Below are positions 1 through 8,993 of a stretch of DNA of 64,000 nucleotides, one piece after another. How positions within the stretch are numbered: position 1 is the stretch's first letter; the number at the start of each line of letters is the position of its first letter. The notes beneath the pieces were generated by a model, which saw only the letters and a program-made list of their open reading frames with translations, was not told the DNA's origin and ran no database searches. This DNA comes from Gimesia alba (GTDB taxonomy: Bacteria; Planctomycetota; Planctomycetia; Planctomycetales; Planctomycetaceae): positions 4,319,546 to 4,383,545 of the forward strand of contig NZ_CP036269.1 in assembly GCF_007744675.1 (NCBI RefSeq), read 5' to 3'. The position numbers were made by a program, and so were the translations under genes.

Positions 1-1552
1 AGAGCACCTGGGACTTCTCGGAACGGACACAGCACTTCAACAGCTGGAAGAACAGGCAAAGCGTCCTCAGGAAAGCGCCCGGATCTCAGCAGCCATTGGA
101 TTGACTCCCTGGGGAGCGCCCTACCTGGCTCCACTCAGCAAAGACGCTTCGGCATCGGTACGGCTCGCGGCGGCCAAAGGTCTGGGACAATCCCCTTCGC
201 CCGAAGCAGCGCTTTTATTGCGATCGCTCTTGAATGACCGTAGCACGAATGTGCAAAATGCGGTCATTGATTCCATCAGCCAATGGCCTGATGAACTTGC
301 CATCCCACTGCTCCTGGAAGGGATTCAGGAAAGCGTTTATAAAACACGGCGAAAAAGTATTCTCCAGTTAACGAACCGTACAGGTACAAGCGGTTCCATT
401 TCAATCGAAGCTCCCAAGGCTGATCGTATTGCCGCTGTCAGAGAACTGATTCAATCACAACAACTCCCAGCCGGCTTGTGGAATCAGCTCTTACAAACGG
501 GCCTGCAAAAATCGGGGGAAGTGAATCAAACTCGCGTTGCAGAAATCCAGGCCTACTTTCAAAAGCTCATCAACCAGCCCAAAGAATCAAGTCAGTATCA
601 AATTGCGTTTCAAGAACTCGCAAATATCTCTCATGACGAACTGGGAATCCTGGAGAAATTGATCCTGGAAACATCTATTGAACTTCCCGATCAGATTTAC
701 ACCGATCTGCTTCCTGAACTGCATTCGAATTATGCTGCCTTAAATCAACTAAAGAGTGCGCATGTCACGGATCGCAGGAAAGGCGCCCAACAACTCTTAC
801 TGAACTCTCAAAACGTGTCCTTAAGCCCTGTGGTTATAAAACGTCTCCGAAAGCTGTTGACTCATGAGCAGGATCGCCTTGTCTGGCGGATTGTGATGTC
901 AGCGATTTCAAAAGACAATTATGACGAGTCGGCTCAACTTGCATTGCTGGCAGTCAACCATAACTGGTCTGACATCAGAATCCTCGGGTGTGAGTACTTT
1001 GGTAGACACGGTTTGCCACAATTTGCAATCTGGCTACTCCCTCTACTCGATGATAAGAATGAATCCGTCCAACTCGCGGCCATCAAAGCCATTGGCCATT
1101 GCCATAATCCGATTGCCATCAATGGTATTCAAAACGCGACACAGAACCAGCAACCTGCACCGTCTCTGCGATCAAAACTGACGCATTCCAATCAAAGTGT
1201 CCGTTTTGAAACGGTCGCCGCCCTGAGTCGCCTGGGTGATATTGAAGGCATGCAGGAACTAGTGCGACTATCAAACGATACTCGCAATTCCATTCGCATT
1301 GATGCGGTCCGTGAAATGGGAAATTCCGGCCAAACACGATTTGTCGAACCTCTGATTCAACAGGCATGGACGGAACGCAATCTTCTCGCCCTCAAAGAAA
1401 TTTTAAGCAGTTTAGACAAACTGGTTCCTGCTTCTGAGCAACCTATCGAGTTGAAGTCACAGTTGCAGCACTTTGAACAAGCAAAAATCTGGATGAATTG
1501 GTGGCAAACTCATCACTCAGGCCCCTCTACAAGACTGTTTACAGGCCGTTAA
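1..1552 (+). CDS. HEAT-repeat protein, 5'-truncated by the window edge
   Basis: The reading frame is open from base 2 and ends at TAA 1550-1552, so the start lies outside the window; the TTG near 101 is internal. At least 516 residues are present. The protein is built of repeated helical pairs of the HEAT / PBS-lyase type, seen as recurring patterns such as SVRLAAAKGLG, NVQNAVIDSI, SVQLAAIKAIG, SVRFETVAALSRLGD and SIRIDAVREMG. Such alpha-solenoids act as protein-binding scaffolds. No catalytic motif or membrane segment is visible in the part shown. A STAS protein follows after 122 bases on the same strand. The specific partner or role cannot be read from the sequence. Confidence 0.85.
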   Translation, partial: EHLGLLGTDTALQQLEEQAKRPQESARISAAIGLTPWGAPYLAPLSKDASASVRLAAAKGLGQSPSPEAALLLRSLLNDRSTNVQNAVIDSISQWPDELAIPLLLEGIQESVYKTRRKSILQLTNRTGTSGSISIEAPKADRIAAVRELIQSQQLPAGLWNQLLQTGLQKSGEVNQTRVAEIQAYFQKLINQPKESSQYQIAFQELANISHDELGILEKLILETSIELPDQIYTDLLPELHSNYAALNQLKSAHVTDRRKGAQQLLLNSQNVSLSPVVIKRLRKLLTHEQDRLVWRIVMSAISKDNYDESAQLALLAVNHNWSDIRILGCEYFGRHGLPQFAIWLLPLLDDKNESVQLAAIKAIGHCHNPIAINGIQNATQNQQPAPSLRSKLTHSNQSVRFETVAALSRLGDIEGMQELVRLSNDTRNSIRIDAVREMGNSGQTRFVEPLIQQAWTERNLLALKEILSSLDKLVPASEQPIELKSQLQHFEQAKIWMNWWQTHHSGPSTRLFTGR

Positions 1553-1674
1553 GTATGAAATCTTGTTTTTGAGGTACTTGAAGCCTGTTCTCTCTCCCTG
1601 GATAACAGTATTATGGGCAGAAATCATAAGATTTCTGTACCCATCGAATGTTTTATTCACTGCGGAATTACTAC

Positions 1675-2040
1675 ATGACGAACTACCACGACGACTTTCA
1701 ATTGGAATGGCATGGAAACACAGTCGTAATCATTCCCGCCAGTAATGTCGAGTCAATGAGTTGGGACCTGATTGAACAGGCAGCCGACATCGTAATGGCT
1801 CCGTTACAGGAAGTAGAAATTCCCATGGTCGTTTTTGACTTGAGTGATGTCAGCTACTTCGGTTCTGTATTTCTCGCCCTCTTATTACGATGCCATAAAC
1901 ATGTTCGGAGTCGAGGCGGGGAATTAGTTTTATGTGGCGCCAGTAAAATGGCAAATGAGTTACTGAGAATCACTGCGTTAGACACACTTTGGGCGATTTA
2001 TGAAACCAGAGATGAAGCTCTGGATGCCTTGATGGGTTAG
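1675..2040 (+). CDS. STAS-domain protein (anti-anti-sigma factor-like)
   Basis: This 121-residue protein consists of one STAS domain. The core strand-turn-helix is [20 protein letters not shown], followed by a basic helix ([10 protein letters not shown]) and the strand ELVLCG, the layout of SpoIIAA/RsbV-type anti-sigma-factor antagonists. In that family the serine after the core strand is phosphorylated by a partner kinase; a serine is present here in FGSVF, though the usual DSSG context is changed. I chose the ATG at 1675 because it fits the domain length; an ATG at 1648 would add nine residues with no family support. It probably acts in a partner-switching pathway, but no matching anti-sigma kinase is adjacent. 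Confidence 0.8.
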   Translation: MTNYHDDFQLEWHGNTVVIIPASNVESMSWDLIEQAADIVMAPLQEVEIPMVVFDLSDVSYFGSVFLALLLRCHKHVRSRGGELVLCGASKMANELLRITALDTLWAIYETRDEALDALMG

Positions 2041-2098
2041 ATCAGATCAAGAGTTCTATCAAACAACTCGACCAGTTGTGTTAAAGGATTAATAGTTC

Positions 2099-3163
2099 AT
2101 GTCGAGGAAATATCGAAAAACGCGGCCCAGCGTCTCTGAGTCTGATGTACTCCCTACCGAGCACAGCCCCGAGCTTTATCCGTTCGATTCCATCGTCGCC
2201 AGCATCAAAGAAACCGCCGATAAACTGCAACAAGATCAGGCTACCCGTGGCGATCTCAAGATCCTGGACCGTGCCCTGAAAGAACTCAGATACGCGTTTA
2301 AAGTATTCACCCCCTATCGCAAGCAGCGCAAAGTCACCGTTTTCGGATCTGCCAGAACTCTGCCCGATGACCCTGCCTACCAGCAGGCGCTTCAATTCGG
2401 TCGCCGCATGGCCGAAGAAAAATGGATGACTGTAACCGGTGCCGGTCCGGGAATCATGGAAGCAGCCCATGTCGGTGCGGGCACCGATATGTCCATGGGT
2501 GTCAACATTGTACTGCCCTTCGAACAGGAGCCGAATTACGTCATTCATAAAGACGAAAAGCTGGTCAACCTGAACTACTTCTTCACCCGCAAACTGCTTT
2601 TCGTGAAAGAAGTCCACGCCATCGTTTGCTGTGCCGGTGGTTTTGGCACGTTAGACGAAGCCTTCGAAACACTCACCCTGGTCCAAACCGGAAAACGCGA
2701 TCCGATGCCCATCGTTCTTTTAGATGTTCCAGGAGGGACCTATTGGAAAGAATGGGAGTTATTCCTGAAAAACAATCTGTTAAAACAGGAGTTGATCTCA
2801 GAGGAAGATTTATCTCTGTTTTATGTCACAGATAACATTGAGGATGCCGTCGATGAAGTCATCGGCTTTTACAGCGTCTACAACAGTATGCGATATGTCA
2901 AAGGCCGACTGGTACTGCGGCTACATGTTGAACCCAGCAATCAATTTGTTGAACAGTTGAATAATGAATTCAAAGATATCCTGGAATCAGGTATCATCAC
3001 CAAAGTCGAAACACATGAGCTGGAAAAAGACGACGACCATTTAGCCGACCTGCCTCGAATTTCTTTGCTATTCAACCGGAAAAATCTGGGACGACTGCGG
3101 CAAATGATTGATCGCATCAACGACGAACTTGCGCCCAAAAACGACGAAGAAGATGCAGAGTAA
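2099..3163 (+). CDS. LOG-family (TIGR00730-type) Rossmann-fold protein
   Basis: A 354-residue cytosolic protein of the LOG / 'lysine decarboxylase-like' family, which includes cytokinin riboside monophosphate phosphoribohydrolases and AMP nucleosidase-like enzymes. Recognisable parts are VFGSAR (about 81-86), [10 protein letters not shown] (114-123, the usual GGGPGIMEA loop) and AGGFGTLDE (179-187, normally PGGxGTxxE, so a proline is replaced by alanine). R164-K165 in the following helix are also typical. An N-terminal arm of about 75 residues and an acidic C-terminal extension of about 90 residues make it longer than the 180-200-residue core family. It converges on the sigma-factor gene with only six bases between stop codons and no visible terminator. 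Nucleotide hydrolysis is likely; the substrate is unknown. Confidence 0.85.
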   Translation: MSRKYRKTRPSVSESDVLPTEHSPELYPFDSIVASIKETADKLQQDQATRGDLKILDRALKELRYAFKVFTPYRKQRKVTVFGSARTLPDDPAYQQALQFGRRMAEEKWMTVTGAGPGIMEAAHVGAGTDMSMGVNIVLPFEQEPNYVIHKDEKLVNLNYFFTRKLLFVKEVHAIVCCAGGFGTLDEAFETLTLVQTGKRDPMPIVLLDVPGGTYWKEWELFLKNNLLKQELISEEDLSLFYVTDNIEDAVDEVIGFYSVYNSMRYVKGRLVLRLHVEPSNQFVEQLNNEFKDILESGIITKVETHELEKDDDHLADLPRISLLFNRKNLGRLRQMIDRINDELAPKNDEEDAE

Positions 3164-3169
3164 GCCAGT

Positions 3170-3796
3170 TCATTGCCCGAGCATGCTCTTGAATTCGTCT
3201 TCATGCATCAACAGCTCCTGCAGTTTCACCATCGATCGACTGAGCATCACGCGAACCGCAACATCGGACTTCCCCAACTGAGCTGCAATCTCTTTGGTTG
3301 GGAGCCCTTCGACATACTTTAAGCGGATCGCTTCTCGATTCTCTTCCGGTAAGCTTTCCAGCGCCATTAATAATTTCATTTCTTTTGCGCCGCGTGAGAA
3401 TGCCTGACTGGGACTGGTAATGCTGGCGATCAGCAAATCCATAAATCCCTGACCTTCTCCATCACTGGGAGATCGTTGTTTGACTTCTCGTCCTGCTGCC
3501 CGCTTTTGCACCTGGAAGAATTTCCGGTGATTATCGATAATCCGCCGCTCAGAGAGATGGCACAGCCAGTTAAAAGGCGTTTTCTGCTCAAAGTCCATTT
3601 GTGACAATGACTCGACCGCGCTCAGCGATGCTTCCTGCAGAATATCAGCAGCTTCGACTTTGCTTTTGAGCCCATCACTCATGTTTTTGTTGATAAAGGC
3701 TAACAAAGGGGCACGATGCGCTTCGATAAATTCGAGCAAAGCCGGCTCGCTCCCCTGTTTAATCTGGCTGATCAATTCTTCGATGTCAGTCGTCAT
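3170..3796 (-). CDS. ECF RNA polymerase sigma factor (kinase-linked planctomycete type)
   Basis: The product is about 208 residues. Sigma region 2 is seen around VEAADILQEASLSAVE and the following QKTPFNWLCHLSERRIIDNHRK. Region 4, a helix-turn-helix, is at the C-terminus (GLPTKEIAAQLGKSDVAVRV). I prefer the ATG at 3796 over the upstream in-frame start at 3826, because an AGGAAG motif lies about 12 bases before it. The gene is divergent from a membrane-bound Ser/Thr kinase starting at 3989, with 192 bases between. Planctomycetes are known for ECF groups encoded beside Ser/Thr kinases, and the kinase is expected to control the sigma factor. No anti-sigma factor is encoded nearby. Confidence 0.9.
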   Translation of the reverse strand: MTTDIEELISQIKQGSEPALLEFIEAHRAPLLAFINKNMSDGLKSKVEAADILQEASLSAVESLSQMDFEQKTPFNWLCHLSERRIIDNHRKFFQVQKRAAGREVKQRSPSDGEGQGFMDLLIASITSPSQAFSRGAKEMKLLMALESLPEENREAIRLKYVEGLPTKEIAAQLGKSDVAVRVMLSRSMVKLQELLMHEDEFKSMLGQ

Positions 3797-3988
3797 GAAA
3801 ACTTCACACTTCCTGTAATGAGTCATTCAAGTCTGGCGCGTTCTACTTTCCACATGACGCATCATCGGTTACTATGATGCCCATTCAGGTGGATTGATTA
3901 GCCCCTTTATACCATTGACGGGCCAAGTCATCTACTGAATTATTCACCGGAATCATCTCAGAACTGTGTTCATCAATTCAGGACCACT

Positions 3989-6226
3989 TTGTTGTCGGAA
4001 CCGTCGCCACATCTGAATACAACAGACAGCCAGGACAGTCTCGCTGCGCTGACAGAAGTGATGGAACAGTTTGTCGGCGACTGGGAAGCCCAACAAGCTC
4101 CCCCTGAATTAAAACAATATCTTCCCGAAACGGTTCCCATCAACCGTTTTCTCCTCATCGAACTCATTAAAATCGATCTGGAATTTCGCTGGCAGCAGTT
4201 TAATTTCCCCAAACGCATCGGAGAATACCTGGAAGAATTCCCTCTCCTTCTGGAAGAGACTGTCCCCGTTGATCTGCTCTATGAAGAGTACCATCTGCGT
4301 CGCCAGAATGGGTTTGAAGTCGACCCTGCGGAATATCTCAGTTTTTTTCCGACAGCCAGCGCACAGTTGAAACAACTATTTGAATTGGACCATGCCTACA
4401 GCAGCACAAAAATGCTGAGCCACTCCCCGCCACAGGCACTTCACAATTTTCAACCAGGGCATACGGTCGATGATTTTGAATTGCTGACTCTCTTAGGCAA
4501 AGGGGCGTTTGCCAAAGTTTATCAGGCACGTCAGACTTCGATGCAACGTCTGGTTGCGTTAAAAATTTCAGAAGATTCCAGTGACGAGCCACAAACCTTA
4601 GCACAACTGGATCACGACAACATCGTACGAGTATTTGATCAACGCCTGCTGCCAGAGCAAAAAATCCGTCTGCTATATATGCAATACCTTCCCGGCGGCA
4701 CACTGCAGTCTGTCGTCGAAATGATTCGCAAAACAGCCCCGGCAGAACGCTCAGGGAAAATCCTCATTTCGGCAATTAATCAATCACTGGAATTGCGTGG
4801 GGAATCTCGACCTGCGGAATCTTATACGTATCTGACATTGAAGTCGCTCTCGTGGCCAGAAGCCATCTGCTGGTTGGGAATCCGACTGGCCAAAGCCTTG
4901 GACTACGCACATCAGAAAGGGGTCTTGCACCGTGATATTAAGCCGGCGAATGTGCTCCTGACATCGGACGGAGTCCCAAAACTGGCTGATTTCAATATCA
5001 GTTTCAGTTCGCACGTCACTGGCACCACGCCCGCGGCGTATTTTGGCGGAAGTCTGGCTTACATGTCCCCCGAACAACTGGAAGCCTATGATCCCACACA
5101 TACCAGATCACCGGAAAGCCTCGACGAGCGCAGCGACCTCTATTCGCTGGGACTCATGCTATGGGAACTGCTCACAGGCATGCGTCCCTTTCAAGATCCC
5201 GCTATTTCAACAGGCTGGTCCTCCCTGTTGAATCAGATGATCCAGCAACGCCAATCAGGCTCTGACTTAAATGAAATGCCACAGCACCTGCCGCCGGATT
5301 GTCCGGAACACTTGGTAACGGTGCTACAGAAATGTCTCGCCCCTTCACCAGAAGAACGCTGGAGCTCCGGTGCGGAACTTGCCAGCCAACTGAAATTATG
5401 TTTGAATCCTCGCGCACAGCAGATTTTATATCCTCCCTCCACCAGCTGGTTTGCACGCCTGAAAGGCTGGGAGATTCCGCTTGTAATTCTGGTCGTAGCC
5501 ATTCCGAATATCCTGGCCGGCTTATTCAATTTCTTCCACAATCAGAAACATATCGTCGAGCACTTAAAAAATTCACAGGAAGCGTTCTGGCAAATCCAGT
5601 CTACGATCAATCTCATCGCCTATCCTCTGGGTCTGGGGCTGATTGGCTGGATCACCTGGACTATCCTCCGATTTGCTGCTGAAAACAGGGCAAGCAACGA
5701 TTCAAGCGAGCCACAATCCGCAGTCGTAGAAAAACGCTGTTTACGCCTGGGGCATTATGCGGCTTTGATCTGTACTGCAGAATGGGTGGTTGCTGGCATC
5801 GCCTACCCAGTCAGTATGCACTATGCGATTGGCTCATTATCAATCACGGCCTACCTGCACTTCCTCGGATCGCTTTTATTGTGTGGCCTGATTGCTGCCA
5901 GCTATCCGTTTTTCGGTGTCACCTGGCTCAGCCTGCATCTGATCTACCCTCGTCTTCATGCGGCCCATGATTTCGGTCAGCCCGCCCCCGAAAGCTATAC
6001 ACAAATCAAACGTCTGAGCTGGGTTTATTTGATGCTGGCCTTCCTGGTGCCGATGCTCAGTATCGCCTCGCTGGCCATGATCAACCTGGATGATAAAGTC
6101 GCCATCGGCATTCTTACAGTTGCCGGAACTCTAGGCGCCATCAGCATTTTTCGCGTTTTCCAGGCACTTCAGGCCGACCTGGACGCACTCAACGGACTCT
6201 ATTCCCCAAAACAGCCTGGCCAATAG
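3989..6226 (+). CDS. Membrane-bound serine/threonine protein kinase, ECF-linked
   Basis: The 745-residue product has three parts. An N-terminal region of about 160 residues (FLLIELIKIDLEFRW) resembles the cytoplasmic lead-in of many planctomycete kinases. A kinase domain spans about 163-470: glycine loop GKGAFAKV from 170, catalytic lysine K192 (ALKIS), HRDIKPAN at 314-321, ADFN at 333-336 and MSPEQ. The C-terminal third has about six hydrophobic segments from about residue 490. The metal-binding DFG is DFN here, while the HRD aspartate and the lysine are kept. The first codon is a TTG; no ATG lies between the upstream in-frame stop and it. The ATG at residue 25 is the alternative start. The neighbouring divergent ECF sigma factor is the probable target pathway. 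Confidence 0.92.
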   Translation: MLSEPSPHLNTTDSQDSLAALTEVMEQFVGDWEAQQAPPELKQYLPETVPINRFLLIELIKIDLEFRWQQFNFPKRIGEYLEEFPLLLEETVPVDLLYEEYHLRRQNGFEVDPAEYLSFFPTASAQLKQLFELDHAYSSTKMLSHSPPQALHNFQPGHTVDDFELLTLLGKGAFAKVYQARQTSMQRLVALKISEDSSDEPQTLAQLDHDNIVRVFDQRLLPEQKIRLLYMQYLPGGTLQSVVEMIRKTAPAERSGKILISAINQSLELRGESRPAESYTYLTLKSLSWPEAICWLGIRLAKALDYAHQKGVLHRDIKPANVLLTSDGVPKLADFNISFSSHVTGTTPAAYFGGSLAYMSPEQLEAYDPTHTRSPESLDERSDLYSLGLMLWELLTGMRPFQDPAISTGWSSLLNQMIQQRQSGSDLNEMPQHLPPDCPEHLVTVLQKCLAPSPEERWSSGAELASQLKLCLNPRAQQILYPPSTSWFARLKGWEIPLVILVVAIPNILAGLFNFFHNQKHIVEHLKNSQEAFWQIQSTINLIAYPLGLGLIGWITWTILRFAAENRASNDSSEPQSAVVEKRCLRLGHYAALICTAEWVVAGIAYPVSMHYAIGSLSITAYLHFLGSLLLCGLIAASYPFFGVTWLSLHLIYPRLHAAHDFGQPAPESYTQIKRLSWVYLMLAFLVPMLSIASLAMINLDDKVAIGILTVAGTLGAISIFRVFQALQADLDALNGLYSPKQPGQ

Positions 6227-6349
6227 TGTTCATTTGCTGTTTCTTTTTTTCCAAAAAAGCTGTAACAGATTCTGACCGTTCCCGCTTGGTGGGGTGTGAG
6301 AACAACAAACTCAACACTCAATCAAATCAAACCAATAAGGAACAAAACG

Positions 6350-7432
6350 ATGAAATTTTCAGCCACTCTCTTCGCCTGCATCACCTTGAGCTTAGTTTTA
6401 GTCTCTGAAAACGCTTCCGCTGGGAACCGTTTTTCAGGAAAGTCTTCAGGGCGATCATCGAATCGTTCATCGAGCCGCTCCTTCAACAATCGTAGTAATT
6501 ACCACAGCAGCCGTAACTCGAATTATCGTAACCACGGCCAACGATCATCCTTTTCACAACGAAATTCGTCCATGAAGCGAGTCTCTTCCAAACAGAACTA
6601 CCGAACGCCGCAGACTCAGAAGTTCACAAACCGATACAACAGCCAGAAAAACTTCAAAAACACAAAATACAACACGACAAACAATAGTCGTTCTACGAGA
6701 ACGAACACTTACAAATTTTCTCCCACTCAAAAGCAAACCACTTCCAGCAAAACACAGAAGTTCAACGGCAAACATCATTTCAATCAGCATCGCAAACCAA
6801 CACAACATTCTTTCAAATCGAATTTCAAACCCGTGAAACATAACAATCACCATGGGCACCACAACAATCATCACAATGGTCACCACTTTAATCACAAGGG
6901 ACACCATCATGGTCACAAACACTGGAATCGCCCCTGGTGCCACATTAACTACCGTCCTACATGCCCATCAGTATGCCGCCCCTGGTATCCTGTTGTTTGT
7001 GCAGATCCGATCGTGACCCCGTGTGTCATCACTGCCTGTGCTCCTGTCACTTACAATGAATTCAACGAACCATTGGTTGCTGCTCCCGTCATTGCCGAAC
7101 AGGAAATCGTTGCAGCCACTGAAGCCACTCAGGAACAGGCAGAACCAGAACGTCTGGAGTTGGTCGCGGGACAACAGTTTCAATTATCTGCAGAAGGGCT
7201 GGGAACAGAACAGGGAATGGTTGTTCTGGAAATCAATGAAATGGGATTACCAGCCAAAATCGAAAAGTGGGAAGACACCGCACTCGGTTTCCAGACACCT
7301 CAAATCGGACTGAGCAAAGCGACCGAAGCTAAAATGCACATTATGAACAAAAAAGGTCAATTGCTGGCAACACTGGATATCAACCTGTTACCAGAAGCAA
7401 GTGCAGGAGCAACTCAAGTTGCTGCCAACTAA
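6350..7432 (+). CDS. Exported low-complexity Ser/Arg/Asn- and His-rich protein
   Basis: The start is the ATG at 6350, preceded by AAGGA at nine bases; the upstream in-frame ATG at 6296 has no such site. The 360 residues begin with a signal peptide ending near ENASA. Next comes a strongly basic Ser/Arg/Asn/Tyr/Thr-rich stretch of about 140 residues, then a His-rich block (about 165-200, many HH, HHGH and HHN units). A short Cys/Pro segment (CRPWYPVVCADP) follows. The C-terminal part is about 110 residues of predicted beta structure beginning at LELVAGQQFQLSAEGLG. The His block suggests binding of Zn, Ni or Cu outside the cytoplasm; this is inference from composition. The family is not recognised. 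A strong hairpin terminator follows. Confidence 0.75.
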   Translation: MKFSATLFACITLSLVLVSENASAGNRFSGKSSGRSSNRSSSRSFNNRSNYHSSRNSNYRNHGQRSSFSQRNSSMKRVSSKQNYRTPQTQKFTNRYNSQKNFKNTKYNTTNNSRSTRTNTYKFSPTQKQTTSSKTQKFNGKHHFNQHRKPTQHSFKSNFKPVKHNNHHGHHNNHHNGHHFNHKGHHHGHKHWNRPWCHINYRPTCPSVCRPWYPVVCADPIVTPCVITACAPVTYNEFNEPLVAAPVIAEQEIVAATEATQEQAEPERLELVAGQQFQLSAEGLGTEQGMVVLEINEMGLPAKIEKWEDTALGFQTPQIGLSKATEAKMHIMNKKGQLLATLDINLLPEASAGATQVAAN

Positions 7433-7465
7433 ATGCTCTACAAACAACCGTGATGAATCCCATTG

Positions 7466-7498
7466 AAAAGAGCCTTCCTGGCAAAGGAAGGCTCTTTT
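7466..7498. terminator. Bidirectional hairpin terminator
   Basis: AAAAGAGCCTTCCT and AGGAAGGCTCTTTT form a stem of about 14 pairs around a short GGCAA loop, with A-rich and T-rich flanks. It sits between two convergent genes, the exported His-rich protein and enolase, and can serve both. Confidence 0.85.
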
Positions 7499-7530
7499 CT
7501 TATGTTCTATCGCGATCTGCAAATGCGTTC

Positions 7531-8889
7531 CTACTTCAAGCTGGAAAAAATGCCGCCTCCATGATAACCAGCTCGCCCAGCCAATTGTTCTTCCAGTCTG
7601 AGCAGTTGATTATATTTTGCTAAACGCTCACTTCGCCCCACTGATCCAACTTTTAACTGACCTGCTCCTGTAGCCACAACCAGATCGGCAATCGTGGTGT
7701 CTTCTGTTTCTCCACTTCGGGCCGATACCACAGGCCAATATCCATGATCAATGGCCATGCGCAATGTTTCCAATGTTTCAGAGAGTGTGCCAATCTGATT
7801 CAATTTCACCAGCACACTATTCGCGGTCTGACTGTCAATGCCCTGCTGCAAGCGACGCTGATTGGTCACAAACAGATCATCGCCGATCAACTGCACCCGG
7901 TGCCCCAATCGTTCGGTCAGCTTCTTCCAACCTTCCCAGTCATCTTCTGCCAAACCATCTTCGATACTGATAATCGGATAAGTATCCACCCAGCGTTCCA
8001 GCATATCGATCACATCGTCAGCGGAAAGCGCTTCGTCTCCCGTCGCGTTCAAGTGATAGGTACCTGTCTCTGCGTCATAAAAGTGTGTGCTGGCGACATC
8101 CAGTCCAATCGCCACATCTTGGCCCGGAACTAAACCTGATGCTTCAATCGCTGCTACGACAAATTTGACGGCTTCGCTGTTGCAGCTGAGTTTAGGCCCG
8201 TACCCGCCTTCATCTCCGATCAGAGTTCCTTCATGCCCGGTTTTATTTAAGATCTGACCCAATCGGCGATAAATAGTCACGATCCATTCGAACGCCTGCC
8301 GATATGAAGTCGCACCAATGGGCAGGATTAGAAAGTCTTGAAAATCGAGATTCCGCCCTGCATGCAGACCTCCCGATATCATGTTGACCATCGGCAACGG
8401 CAGCAACATGGATTGCGCCAGCAAAGAAGTCCGCTGCGGAGAATCGCTACTGGACTTACCAGAAGCATATTCTGACCAGATTTCGGCAAATCGCTCGACA
8501 GGACTCTGCCGTTGTGCCTCAGCAGCCGCGTATGCCGTTGCCAGTGAGGCCCCTAATATCGCGTTCGCTCCCAAACGTGATTTATTTTCAGTTCCATCCA
8601 ACGCACACAATTGGGAATCAATGGTACGTTGGTCGGCAGCATCCTGGCCAATCAAGAGATCTGCAATCTCGCGTCGTACATTTTCAACCGCCTGAGTCAC
8701 ACCCAACCCGTCAAAACGCTCGGAATCCTGATCACGCAATTCCACCGCTTCAAATTTCCCGGTACTGGCACCACTGGGAACAATGGCTCTCCCCGGCCGT
8801 GAATTCGCACAGCAGATCTCAACTTCCACTGTGGGATTGCCGCGGCTGTCATAAACTTCCCGCGCTTGTACATATTCGATTTGGGTCAT
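7531..8889 (-). CDS. Enolase family protein with altered active-site residues
   Basis: A 452-residue enolase-type protein aligning end to end with phosphopyruvate hydratase, the glycolytic enzyme converting 2-phosphoglycerate to phosphoenolpyruvate. Matching motifs include DSRGNPTVEVE, PSGASTGKFEAVELRD, DGTENKSRLGANAIL, GDEGGYGP, SIEDGLAEDDW, GDDLFVTN, VLVKLNQIGTL and AKYNQLLR. Two positions that are normally invariant differ: the QEF glutamate is an aspartate (DFQDFLI), and the SHRSGETED histidine is an alanine (VSARSGETED). NGGxHADN also reads SGGLHAGR, and there is an extra Ser-rich loop of about 15 residues before it. The catalytic-base lysine, the second glutamate and the metal aspartates are kept. 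It may be a divergent true enolase or a paralogue, so I give no gene symbol. Confidence 0.88.
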   Translation of the reverse strand: MTQIEYVQAREVYDSRGNPTVEVEICCANSRPGRAIVPSGASTGKFEAVELRDQDSERFDGLGVTQAVENVRREIADLLIGQDAADQRTIDSQLCALDGTENKSRLGANAILGASLATAYAAAEAQRQSPVERFAEIWSEYASGKSSSDSPQRTSLLAQSMLLPLPMVNMISGGLHAGRNLDFQDFLILPIGATSYRQAFEWIVTIYRRLGQILNKTGHEGTLIGDEGGYGPKLSCNSEAVKFVVAAIEASGLVPGQDVAIGLDVASTHFYDAETGTYHLNATGDEALSADDVIDMLERWVDTYPIISIEDGLAEDDWEGWKKLTERLGHRVQLIGDDLFVTNQRRLQQGIDSQTANSVLVKLNQIGTLSETLETLRMAIDHGYWPVVSARSGETEDTTIADLVVATGAGQLKVGSVGRSERLAKYNQLLRLEEQLAGRAGYHGGGIFSSLK

Positions 8890-8993
8890 GCCAGAACACT
8901 CTCCAGATTGTCGTTATCGCTATTAAATAAGTTCACAGTTAATTCTATTCTCTAACATAACAGGAATCGAGCAAACCGTCACCTGAGGGGACT

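Noticed and set aside
2081..2617. 178-codon minus-strand ORF inside the LOG-family gene
   Set aside because: A shadow of the LOG-family gene, with no independent start signal.
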